Source: Imbricaverruca yamaguchii
Lineage: Eukaryota; Arthropoda; Thecostraca; Neoverrucidae
Reading direction: 5' to 3'
NCBI GenBank assembly: GCA_034440575.1
Contig: JAOTOL010001644.1
Location: 3,816,160-3,880,159, forward strand
Length of the DNA stretch: 64,000 nt
Made by a program: the position numbers and the translations under genes. Shown here piece after piece: positions 34,385 through 47,096 of this stretch. The notes below the pieces were generated by a model. That model searched no databases, had not been told where the DNA came from, and saw only the letters and a list, made by a program, of their open reading frames with translations. Each line of letters opens with the position of its first letter. Positions within the stretch are counted from its first letter, which is position 1.

Positions 34385-35580
34385 GGACCACAGGTATACG
34401 GGCCGACCAGGTGGTGGTCGGACAGCCGACCGGTGCCGGGACCACAGGTATACCGGCCGACCAGGTGGTGGTCGGACAGCCGACCGGTGCCGGGACCACA
34501 GGTATAGCGGCCGACCAGGTGGTGGTCGGACAGCCGACCGGTGCCGGGACCACAGGTATAGCGGCCGACCAGGTGGTAGTCGGACGGCCGACCGGTGCCG
34601 GGACCACAGGTATAGCGGCCGACCAGGTGGTAGTCGGACGGCCGACCGGTGCCGGGACCACAGGTATACCGGCCGACCAGGTGGTGGTCGGACAGCCGAC
34701 CGGTGTCGGGACCACAGGTATAGCGGCCGACCAGGTGGTGGTCGGACAGCCGACCGGTGCCGGGACCACAGGTATACCGGCCGACCAGGTGGTGGTCGGA
34801 GGCCGAGGTGGGGACACGGCCGACAGGTGGTGGTCGGACGGCCGACCGGTGCCGGGACCACAGGTATACCGGCCGACCAGGTGGTGGTCGGACGGCCGAC
34901 CGGTGTCGGGACCACAGGTATACCGGCCGACCAGGTGGTAGTCGGACGGCCGACCGGTGCCGGGACCACAGGTATACCGGCCGACCAGGTGGTGGTCGGA
35001 CGGCCGACCGGTGTCGGGACCACAGGTATACGCGACCAGGTGGTGGTCGGACGGCCGACCGGTGTCGGGACCACAGGTATACCGGCCGACCAGTGGTGTC
35101 GGACGGCCGACCGGTGCCGGGACCACAGGTATACCGGCCGACCAGGTGGTAGTCGGACGGCCGACCGGTGCCGGGACCACAGGTATAGCGGCCGACCAGG
35201 TGGTAGTCGGACAGCCGACCGGTGCCGGGACCACAGGTATACCGACCGACCAGGTGGTAGTCGGACGGCCGACCGGTGCCGGGACCACAGGTATAGTGGC
35301 CGACCAGGTGGTAGTCGGACAGCCGACCGGTGCCGGGACCACAGGTATAGCGGCCGACCAGGTGGTGGTCGGACAGCCGACCGGTGCCGGGACCACAGGT
35401 ATAGCGGCCGACCAGGTGGTAGTCGGACAGCCGACCGGTGCCGGGACCACAGGTATACCGACCGACCAGGTGGTAGTCGGACGGCCGACCGGTGCCGGGA
35501 CCACAGGTATAGTGGCCGACCAGGTGGTAGTCGGACGGCCGGCCGGTGCCGGGACCACAGGTGGTGGTCGGATAGCCGAC
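34385..35580. repeat. 54-bp minisatellite, about 22 copies
   Basis: Unit GACCAGGTGGTGGTCGGACA then GCCGACCGGTGCCGGGACCA then CAGGTATACCGGCC. The period is 18 codons exactly, which keeps frames open for 400-500 codons on both strands. Blocks of variant units repeat in order (for example near 35,240-35,290 and 35,460-35,510), pointing to recent multi-unit duplications. Confidence 0.97.
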
Positions 35581-36097
35581 ACTGGTGTCCATCCTGAACA
35601 GAAATGTGCAGTATGCGCAATGAGAACATGAGCCGAATGACTGTCGCGAGATGACCGCAGCGATATTCCTTGGTGTCCGAGCGAGGTGACCGCTGCGAAA
35701 TGCCCTAGTGCCCAGGCGAGATGACCGTCGCGAGATGCCCTAGTGTGCGTGTGAGATGACCGCCGCGAGATGCCTAATGTCCACGCCGACCAAACAGAGC
35801 CACTGCCTATCTTCTGAACCCAGCCCCGATGGGAGAATTCCAATTAAGCCGCGCAAATAATATCAAGCCTGAACATGGCAGCAATGCTGCACGCGGCCAT
35901 CCCGCTGCTACCGTGCTGACCGTACGGGGTCAGTTGCCAGCCACCCCACCCATCTTGACCGAAATGTGCGCTCCTGCAGGAGCTCAGTGCTGTCTTGACA
36001 GGAGAGGGGGATGCCGATGCCCACCAGCGTTCAGCTAAATGACTATCGGGGCGATGACAACACCATATCCTGCGGTTAATGGTTAGGCACGTGACTA

Positions 36098-36262
36098 GTG
36101 GGGGACTACTAGTCTAAGGGTACTTTGCCCGTCTCACAATCGAATGATTGTGGGCTTGAGTCTCACCTGTCGCTACTTTTCGCCCCCGGGCAAATGGCGT
36201 GAGAGATTGGCGACGCCATATGAATCAACGGTCGACGTGTCGTAAAACCAATAACCACCACC
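36098..36262 (+). repeat. tRNA-derived SINE, copy 1
   Basis: The head reads GGGGACTACTAGTCTAAGGG and on to GGGCTTGAGTCTCACC, with recognisable box A and box B. The body reads TCGCTACTTTTCGCCC, then CAAATGGCGTGAGAGATTGG, CGACGCCATATGAATCAACG and GTCGACGTGTCGTAAAACCAATAACC. The body matches the sequences at 49.7 and 51.9 kb. Confidence 0.8.
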
Positions 36263-37015
36263 ACCACGTGACCAGTGAGGTGGAGCACTGATGTGCCGGG
36301 AGACGTGACGTGTGCAGATGTGTTGCCGGTGGTGACGCTGATGACGGCCGCCCTGTCGGCCCTCGTCGGACTGAGTGATGGGATGTGACGCAGCCGCGGA
36401 GATCGCTGGAAAACCAGCCGAACCTGTGCGATCGGGAACGCCGAACATCCCAACAGGATACGGGTTGGCAGGGAACTCAATGGGTATTGGACAAGTCAAC
36501 GGAGATACTGCGTTCAATGCGAGATGAGCGCTCTCGGTGTCTGTAGAAGTGGAGACGGCACACAATGAGCGGCTGTCCAGCGTGTGATCACTCACAGTAG
36601 CGGTCACTCCGCAATCACTTTTATATCTTGGGGAATGACTAAGTGTCGCTGAAGTACGGTAGTTTTTTTAAAACTATAACATGGTCAACAAACCGGCTTT
36701 TAACGGTTTGCCAAAAGAGAGAATGACTTAGGAGTACGACCCTCCCAGACGCGTGACGACAGGGATACGTGTCATGGCGACCAGGTGGTCAGTAGTGGGG
36801 AGGGTATTTATATCCCTGACTGAATGGCCGGCCGTGTCTCGCGGCTCCGGGGCACGCGTCTCGCCCTGCGCTTGGTCAATGCCACCCGTAGCCGACAAAT
36901 AGCCGGGCACAGTACCGTGTGCACAGGAGTACACACGGTACAATCGACTCATTCCCGACATGACAAGTGATAATTCCCGCATTATTGTTGGTTCGGCTCA
37001 GTAGCGAATGACCAT

Positions 37016-37520
37016 GTATTAGGAGGGAATATTAATGCACCCGGCTAATTCGATCGCCAAGCCTAGTGTCGGAGGTGTAGCTGCTCATATGCCAAAAACC
37101 AGACAATTGTATGGGCCGGTCAAATCACACCCATTGCTTCCCATGCTAAAGCCTGTGGGAAGTAGAGCAGTAGGTCAAAACCCGAATCCATGTGTATGTA
37201 GCCCAAAACGTTGGCAATGTGTCAGTTCAGAAAGGATAGTTTCGAGTTCAGCTTGACATGTCGAGTCATTTGAGATATGACATGACCACATTCGCTCAGA
37301 TCTGAATTTTGGTGAATGCTCCCACCCCCTGTATTGGGTGGGAATATGAATCTATCCGGCTAACTTGCTCGGCAAGCCAAATGTCGGAGGTGTAACTGCT
37401 CGTCTGCCACGAATGAGACAAATCGTAGGGACCGGTCAAATCGCACTCACTGCTCCCCATGTTATAGCCTATGGGAAATAAAGCATTACGTCAAAAACTG
37501 AATCATATATATGCAGCTAA
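37016..37520. repeat. Direct pair of about 190-bp repeats, 310 bp apart
   Basis: 37,016-37,205 and 37,330-37,520 share GGAATATTAATGCACCCGGC-like starts, GTCGGAGGTGTAGCTGCTC, GGGCCGGTCAAATC and GCCTGTGGGAAGTAGAGCA. Divergence is moderate. No coding content. Confidence 0.75.
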
Positions 37521-38235
37521 AAGTAGGGTGTAACTTAGTTTGCAATGTGCAGCTTTGAACTTTGCTGAGTAAGACGATTCGTTTCGATATAGTGCTTGCC
37601 TTATTTGGTACATGTGTGGTATTATGTGATGGTAATTTGGTGATCAGCTTTTGAAGCTAAGCTACTGCATGGACCAAGCATAGGAGCCTACCATTGAGTT
37701 CAGCCCATCAAGATGGCTATGCTATATTTTGAGCGTTTTGAAGGGGCCGCTTGTATGGGCTGAGCGTGGGCTGTCTTGACAGACATCTATTTATGAACCT
37801 ATTTTTCTGATGGGAGTGAAGGTCCATTTCCTGTGGGTGCTCAGCCACTGTGGCAACCCAACAGAGGAGAAAGCAGACGACGGGACCCTGCACCTCCGCT
37901 CCTAGTAATGTTTATGCAATCAGAAATCCGACTTGGCGTGGGGGAGCCGGCATGTTCCCTCCCAGCTAAAATACTAGAGGAGGCCCTGATTTCTGGAGTT
38001 GGCTCATTCCTTTCATGAGGAACAGAAGCTCGTTCCGTCCATGCAAGGTGTCTAAAAGGATTTTTTAATGTAAAAAACACATCGTCGATATCTCTCGTTG
38101 TACACATGACATGTGTCCCAATATTTTGAGACAAAAAATGCTGCTTCGTGTAATTTCCTTTACTAGACAGCTTGGGGAAGCAGTTGCCTTTTCCTCATGC
38201 GTATATTCACCAGGTCTTGCATGCTGTGCTTAATT

Positions 38236-38276
38236 TATATACGCATATATATATATATGCATATATGTATATATAC
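38236..38276. repeat. TA/TG-rich microsatellite
   Basis: Short tract of TATATA and GCATATATGTATA. Confidence 0.7.
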
Positions 38277-38653
38277 ACTTTAATACATGCTGAATGTTCC
38301 AATGATATTTCGACTTTTAGCCGTTTTTCCTTGTAACCTGGTCACGAAATAGATTTGGAAAGCTACACCACAGTTGGCGAAAAGTAATTTGTCTTATCCA
38401 GGATGGACGGTATCGTGCACAATGCTTAGGTCATAAAATGCGTCATTATAGCTGACAATTGATGCATACCACCCGATCACAGCCCAGCCATGGTGTTCAC
38501 CTCAATCAGCCATATCACACATGATTACAGTATATAAAATCAATTTCAAACTTGTGTAGTCGTCCGCACACTTGTCTAATGCCCCAGAGGAGAGCTGTTT
38601 GAAGGATGTCATATCTGTCACCATGGTCGGAATGAAGGCTTAGGCGCTGGCCA

Positions 38654-40003
<1,350 letters not shown>

Positions 40004-40069
40004 TCATATTATAGTCTCCTCCATCGCGTCGATATTCAGCCAAATAGCATGCTACTGAAGACCCATTAT

Positions 40070-40415
40070 GATATAACTGAGCGTGATATCCTTGGGATAG
40101 GGAACACCTGGGTGTGCTACCCTGATGACCCTGGTAATGACCCTGGGGACGCCTTGAGATACAACTAAGCCTGGTGTCATCTGAAATTGGCAGACCTGGA
40201 GATATTACCACACATGGTTACCCTAGGGATACCCGAAGATACAACGGAGCATGATTTCACCTGGAGAGGGAAACCCTGGATATACTACCATACATGGTGA
40301 CCATGGGAATACCTGGAGATGCAAGTAAGCCTGGTGTCACCTGGAGAGAGAAAATCTGGAGACACTATCACACATGGTGACCCTGGGGATACCTGGAGAT
40401 ATAACTACTCGGCTG
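40070..40415. repeat. About 84-bp tandem repeat, four copies, upstream of TTLL1
   Basis: Units share ACATGGTGACCCTGGGGATA, CCTGGAGATACAACTAAGCC and TGGTGTCACCTGGAGAG. Confidence 0.8.
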
Positions 40416-41164
40416 GTATTATTGAATGAACCTCGATATATAATTGCGTGCCCATGGTATCGCTTAAGACATGTGACAGGGACTCGCCTAATATGCTACC
40501 TGACAGGGGAGGGGTGCCCACCCCCGCCTAGCATGTTACTTGACAGGGGAGGGGTGCCCACCCCAGGCATGGCTGTGACACTCTAATCGGTGACCACTCT
40601 CCATAGTTTTAGCATTACTGGGGAGAGGTGTAGTCTCGTTGGCTTGGACGGTTATCCGCGCAGTTGCCGGTTGGAGCCCCATCGCTTTCCTCCCAGTAAG
40701 AAAATCTTTGCAAGATTCTAACATCTGACTCTTCACTGAACATCTGACATCCGGAGGTGCAATCATGGCGAATGTGACCTGAGTCAAAGCCCCAAACAAG
40801 TGAATAATACGACTCCGATAGTATTGCGAGTGGGGGCCAAGTCCGAGCGGCACTGCTGCTCGAATTGCACCGCTGTAGATACGAATAAAGGTGTATAGGT
40901 GACCCCGCCTGACTGTCACGCCATTGAAACCTTAACATTTTGTCCACGGCCATTTTGCTCTGACATCTAGACTGATCTAATCTCACTCCTCTGTGTTGTA
41001 CACAATCCGTATGGCATCTTCTCACATCTCGAAATCAAATCCGAAATCTCTTTGAAATCGTGTTGCACATTACAGTTGTCCACATTACCCGGGGGTGCTG
41101 CCACCCAGCGCCAGCGTCATCAGCTTTACCTACCGCACGATAGGCAAAGGTGGTGACTGCTTTC

Positions 41165-41395
41165 AGTGATGCAAGCACTTACTCAGGCAGCAGCCGGTAA
41201 TGCAAGCACTTGCTCAGACAGCACTCAGTAATGCAAACATTTACCCAGTCAACGTAATGTAAGCACTTACCCAGACAACACTCAGTAGTGCAAGCACTTA
41301 CCCTGACAGCACTCGGTAATGCAAACACTTACCCAGACGACACTCAGTAATGGAAGCACTTACCCAGACAGCACTGAGAGATGCGAGCTATCAGC
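41165..41395. repeat. 38-bp minisatellite, six copies, with donor-like minus strand
   Basis: Unit AATGCAAGCACTTACCCAGA plus CAGCACTCAGT. On the minus strand each unit reads TCTGGGTAAGTGC, an excellent 5' splice site. It lies 1.3 kb upstream of TTLL1 and could surround a 5' UTR exon end; that link is inference. Confidence 0.85.
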
Positions 41396-41857
41396 TCGTA
41401 CTTGTCTCGTCGTACTTGTCAGAACTCTTGTCTGACTTGAATCAGACTGCGGCGCTCATTTCTGCTCATTGACTGGCTTGCGAACCGGATCACGGCATTG
41501 AGAGGTGAGGATAACTCCAGCTGGCTGATGGAGTGAGTGCAGAGACGTGGCGAGCTCAGCACACAGCGGCAGACCCAACAAGCAGCTGGACGCGCCGATC
41601 CGCCGAGTTGCTGCAGTGCCACGTTACACATCGACCAAGCGGCTCCGGTTACCAAGGCAGCGGGGATCAGTCGCTGCTGGGCAGAGGCCGCTGGCAGCAT
41701 TGTTCCGTTGTTGTTTGCTGCTGCATATCGATCTGGTGGTATTTTTTGGGCCACATTAGTCAGTTAAAATGCATGCATCAAGTAAGTTGAAATTTGTTTG
41801 TGAAAATACTAACATGATGTTAAGTATGTATATGTATACACCTACGAGGAAATTGTG

Positions 41858-41860
<3 letters not shown>

Positions 41861-41932
<72 letters not shown>
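41861..41932. repeat. (CA)n(TA)n microsatellite
   Basis: About 42 bp of CA followed by about 28 bp of TA. Confidence 0.95.
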
Positions 41933-41937
<5 letters not shown>

Positions 41938-42807
41938 CCGACGAGGAAATTGTAAAACACTTTCATACGGCATCCGAATATATTCGGATTTTTACGGGAA
42001 ATATCAAATGACATCCATCTGAGAATAGCTTACGATCCCTCCCGCCGTTCACCATTAGGTGTGTGCAATTTGTCTCAAACAACTGGGAGTAAGGGAATTC
42101 TAAAGTTGTGTTGTTATCCACCAACCACGAATATAGTTATGTTATAATGCCAGATTAGCCTTTCCAAGTTGAAATGCAACATGCTAGTGAATGATCACTG
42201 GAAGATACAACATAGGACTGTTTGTGAAAAGGGATGGTCAAAAGCTGGACTCAAGCCATTTGGCCATGACGGCCAAATGGATATGATGACGGAATGACCG
42301 ACCACGTTGCCATGGACGAATGGTGTTGATAGGGGTAAGATTACATCATTGGAAGGTGAAGCACCATTGGGAGTGTCTTGGACCTCTGCACGCGCAGCCA
42401 AGTTGTGATTCCGACGGCACAGGACGGTACCGGACATCGTTCAGGGCCCGAGTCTCGGCACAGGACCGCACCGGGCATCACCCAGGGCCAACAGATATAA
42501 ATCTCCAAATTGTCGCTTGGAAGACCAAGGAATCCATAGCTTTAAGCTGCATGTTTTGAGGTTGTGGGAGGAACTGCTCCTACTGCTCACACCACTTTCT
42601 CTTCCCCTACTACAGACACACCTATATTTCATGGGTTCGATTTTACACTGGAGGTCTACACCCTTGCAAGTGATTATGGCCAAAGTTCACACATTCCAGC
42701 TAGTGGTGTGGACAGAGGCGTACCTAAATGGGTTTCGAGGTGACTCAGGCAACACCCATAAAATCAGTCGCCAGCTTTCGACCAATATTTTTCATCAGTT
42801 CCCATTA

Positions 42808-42823
42808 TATATATATATAATTG

Positions 42824-42884
<61 letters not shown>
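42808..42884. repeat. (TA)n microsatellite
   Basis: Two TA tracts around AATTGGA, the second about 58 bp. Confidence 0.9.
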
Positions 42885-42885
<1 letters not shown>

Positions 42886-43059
42886 ATCGGGGATGTAAAT
42901 TGCTGAGGATTACTGAGGTGCAAAATACATAAAGGTAATGGGAAACACCAAATAGATGGGACGCACACTCCATGGTACCACAAGTTAAAAGTATAAATTA
43001 TTGAGGGACATAGAGGGAGGATTTTCCCCTGAAGAATAGATCAAACAACACCCCTGGTG

Positions 43060-43611
43060 CAGTAGCGCAATCAGGGGAAAAGGGGCCATGCCCCCCCATT
43101 TTTTTTAGGGCCCGCTCCGAGCCTGGCTCGGAGTGGGCCACCCTACTCATAGCCCAGGCTAGGGGACAGCGAAGCGGATCTGTGGCTCGAATCAGGGGCC
43201 CTTTGAACCAACTGAAAATCTGGAGGCCCGTTTTAACCAGGGCCCGCCTCGAACCGGGGCTAATTTTGATTCAGTGACCCGCATTGAACCAGTAGCCCGC
43301 TTAGAACCAGGGGCCCGCTTCAACCTGGGGCCCGCTTCAACCTGGGACCATGTCTTGAACCAGGGGCTCTCTGGAACCAGGGGCCCGCTTCGAACCGGGC
43401 TCACTTTGATCCAGGGAAGGAATTTCTCTAGGGGGAAGGGGCACGTAAGGGAAAAGTGCTTTTATGTCTGCGAAGTTTTACAAACATAGGAGCCTGCTCA
43501 AAAGTAAGTGCATGTGTTCCGCATACTTTTTAAAAACATGAGGGGGCCCGCTTGCGAGGGGCCCCGCTCTCCAACCCTGGCCACCGAAATGAAATCCTGG
43601 CTGCACCACTG
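43060..43611. mobile_element. hAT-type MITE with perfect 8-bp target duplication
   Basis: The ends read CAGTAGCGCAATCAGG on the left and, reverse complemented, CAGTGGTGCAGCCAGG on the right. These are matching terminal inverted repeats beginning CAGT. CCCTGGTG stands on both sides (43,052-43,059 and 43,612-43,619), an exact 8-bp target duplication as hAT elements make. Inside are GC-rich inverted segments and a minisatellite of GAACCAGGGGCCCGCTTC (43,195-43,400). No transposase frame is present. Confidence 0.85.
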
Positions 43612-43619
43612 CCCTGGTG

Positions 43620-46600
43620 TTGATGGATTTGAATGAAAAGTGGAAGACAATCGTGAAACCCTGCTGCATGTACCGTATTTCAACATGTCTGCCAGCCAGC
43701 GATTTTTGGTAACGGTGAAAATAATGATGGGCCATTCCAACCAGTATCGACACCTCGGGCGGTAGCCTAAGTATAATGTTGCCGGCACATATTCTTTGCC
43801 GGAGAGTACCACCTTCCTACGGGAGGCACATGCCCCCAGTGCCCCACCCTTGTTTACCCCCTGAACCAAGTGTGGAGGAGCTATGTTTCAACAGTTACCT
43901 CTTACTTGCTCCTACCCCTCCTTCGCAGCCGTGATCTTTAGTTCGTTTGTCTCATCATGCTGATAATGCTCTTGTCACCTCGCGATACCTGCGCCGCGCG
44001 ACATGAAGGCAGTCAGCGTAGGTCCAAGCAAGCGTTTCTAGTGTTAGGAAAAATAATCCTGATATTCGTGAACAATATTCTTCAAACTTCCGAATGAACC
44101 CGATTTTGCCTCATTTTAATGATATTTAAGTTCGGAAATGTCGTGTGGAATACACAGACGTTTGGCTGGGGTGCCTACGAGACTGAGGAATTTCCAGCCC
44201 AGGTGACGTCACAGATTCCCAAACAATATTGCAGGAGGCCTGTGATAAATCTCTGCTTAGTTCTGTGCTTAATTCCGCTATATGCGCACGATTGACAGCG
44301 GCAGGCCCACGTGTGATGGTATATTGTGTTATGCCTGTCATGTAGTTGAGCTATTCTTGACAGCTATTCTTCTAGAACAGCAAAACCACATTGGAACTAT
44401 AGGTCAGTTGGTAGGTTGGCCGCGTGTCATTAATGTCGTATAAAGATTGGCGAAGGTCGCTTGCTGATGTGTGGAGTTCCTCATTGAATGTGTTTAAAAG
44501 TAGGGTGGACTCATTTTTTTGATAGGAAGATCATGTTTTTTAGTTCTGATTTTGGTGGATGGAGTGAGATTTGTGCCGGGTGGGTGTGCATGGCACGAAC
44601 CCCTTAAGCATGCATAGATGCAGTTTGAAAGTTGGTAGGGCACTCAATCCACATGTGTTGAATGTGATGTATATGAATAGATTGCTCGTATAGAAGAAAT
44701 GAATTAGCCTAACATGACCTTTTCTATGATAATGCAGCATAATATGTAAAATGTATTGTAGCACAATATAATCTAAATTAGCCTAACTTAACCAGAGCAC
44801 CAGAATCATCCCAAACACTTCTGCCACAATGCCATCTAACATTGCTAGCACAGTGCTGCTGTAGAAGAGTGTGCCATTGTGCCCACTGAATGTCATGGTC
44901 AGCCAACATGCCTCTTAGCCTGAAGTGTGCCACTGACATGTCATCAGCCTCACATAGTTAGAGAGTAGTCCACCAGAGCACTCTTCTTCTCCCAACTGTC
45001 TGTGCATTAGATTGCATGAGCCTAGTCAATTTTCTCAGCTTTTCCATTGGCAAAAAAATTGTTCTTTATAGTGAGAATAAAGTGATTTTAGGGAGATTGC
45101 TTTAGTATAATTTTCCTTTCTGAAACTTGACAATTTTTTATTCTGAAACCTATATCTCAATAGTCAGAAAGTAACATCAGTTGGTGCATGCATGTCCTAC
45201 TCATGGGGTGTGCTGTGAATGTCTATTAGTTATGTGGTGGCAGCATGTCAGGAGTATCAGGAATGGATTTATAAATTTGTTGACATCAATTGAGAATACT
45301 CTTGTTATCATTTCATTTACCATTAATCAGGAAGTTGGCCTATCCTTCACTAATTTAATCACAGCGACAATTTGTCATCTGGCAGTCATTTGTTGGCTGC
45401 CATATTCCATAGAGCTCTGTGCAGTCTCAATCAGTGTCCTAAAATTACTTCACCATTAGCTGTGTGGATGAAGATAAAAGTTGTTTGGGAATAGTGAGAT
45501 TGGAAGAAAATAAAGGATTGTCACTTAAAGATTAAAAAAGCAGAATGACTCACTTCAGTCAGATGCATTTTACAGTATTTAGCAGTGGTGTGCATGGTGA
45601 CTGCCCATACATCATGTGGCAAACTCGTAAAACCTAAGACAAGGATGAAATAGCACAATTCCATTAACTGTGAATTGTCAGGTCACATCATCAATTATTT
45701 TACACTGGTCTCAATGTAAATAAAAAGTATATTACAATTTGCTGATGTTTGTAAGTTGAATTCTACTTATATTCGGCTGATTCATAAGTAAAACAAAATT
45801 GGTTGTCAAACTGATGAGATAATTATATTCCATGGTCACCTCTTCTTTGTTTAGATCATTAAGCTGAGGCTTCTCTCTCTATCTTGTTCCTTAGACCACA
45901 TGACCTGGGATGAAATTTCTGCTGTAAAACTTACTATTGATTTTCATCATGTTTTTGGTTCTTTGTGGTAATATAACATATGGGAATTCAATATTCAGCT
46001 ATAATTATGTGTGACTATATTTGAACAGTGAAGATTATGATCATGTATTTCCTTGCCGACTGAAAGATAATCATTTGTAAAGTAAATAAGAAAATGACTG
46101 GTATTATCATCATTGTAATCATGTATTGAAGACAAAATATTCCAGAGACTCAAAAGTTCCCTTGATCTGCAATAATACCCTATTAGGTAGGGGACTATGC
46201 ATCTATCAGCTAAATTGATCCAACATGATATAAAGTTATGAACCACTATATATCATAATGCAGCCTAACCTACAACCTGCCCATCTGCTTATGGAATTTC
46301 AGAGTAGATGAGGCAGCACCTTTGTTGTGGCTTCTGGGCCCCCAAATCCAAAGTCAGAGGTTGAAGTCCTTATTTTAAGAGACATTTTCAGATTGAGTAG
46401 AGAAAATGTCAAATAATATTAGCAGGTTACCAAAGCAGCAGGGTGCAGACAACCCTGACCTACCTGGCATCAGTAGCCTGTCTAAATCTACCTCATAGTC
46501 ATATGTAGCTTGATGTGAAATGCTGAATAGTTATTATACAGAGATGAAGGAATCCATCATCACAGATTGGATGGGCAGCAAAATGTGCCCCTTTTTAGAA

Positions 46601-47085
46601 AGCAAGGAAGATGGAAACTTTGAATTGATATGGACATGTTCATTTTCAGTGTGATGAATGCAACAATGGTTCTCAGTGGCCCAGGGCAATGGGAAAATGT
46701 ATATGCTTGTTGACATGTTGATACATTTGCAATTGTATGATTGAATATCACTGTGATACAGTGCCTTCATGCCTTTGAATCATCTTGCCCCAAGCAGCTT
46801 GACCATCTACTATAATTATGCAGGCAACAAGCTGGCATGGTAGTCTCACAGTTGGCAGGGCTCTCATTATAACAATTTGTGTAGCTCCTATGCCAATTAT
46901 GCTTAACATGTTTCACAATTAGTGGGTGGGATTGCTGCAGGGATGTATCCTGATATTTACTGTTGTATTTAGAGACAGATTGCAATATCTGGCTGGAAAG
47001 ATTACAATGTAGTGATGTGTTTTGTTGGCATCTTGTGAGTTGTGCTAATGATACTAATGTATGTTCTTTGCTGCACCCTGTTCCC
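43620..47085. other. AT-rich spacer upstream of TSR1
   Basis: Long AT-rich stretch with only short random ORFs. I see no exon, RNA gene or mobile element. The TSR1 promoter is presumably at its right end, since CTGTTCCCAG just before the start codon looks like the acceptor of a 5' UTR intron. Confidence 0.5.
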
Positions 47086-47096
47086 AGATTGCAATT

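Noticed and set aside
34071..35843. Open frames of 400-500 codons on both strands
   Set aside because: They follow from the 54-bp period lacking stops in several frames; composition is pure repeat and there is no domain.
22990..36000. Possible CRISPR-like arrays
   Set aside because: Units are contiguous tandem repeats without unique spacers, in a eukaryotic genome.
42000..42770. Possible exon around 42,195-42,680
   Set aside because: Short frames without conserved motifs or matching splice phases.
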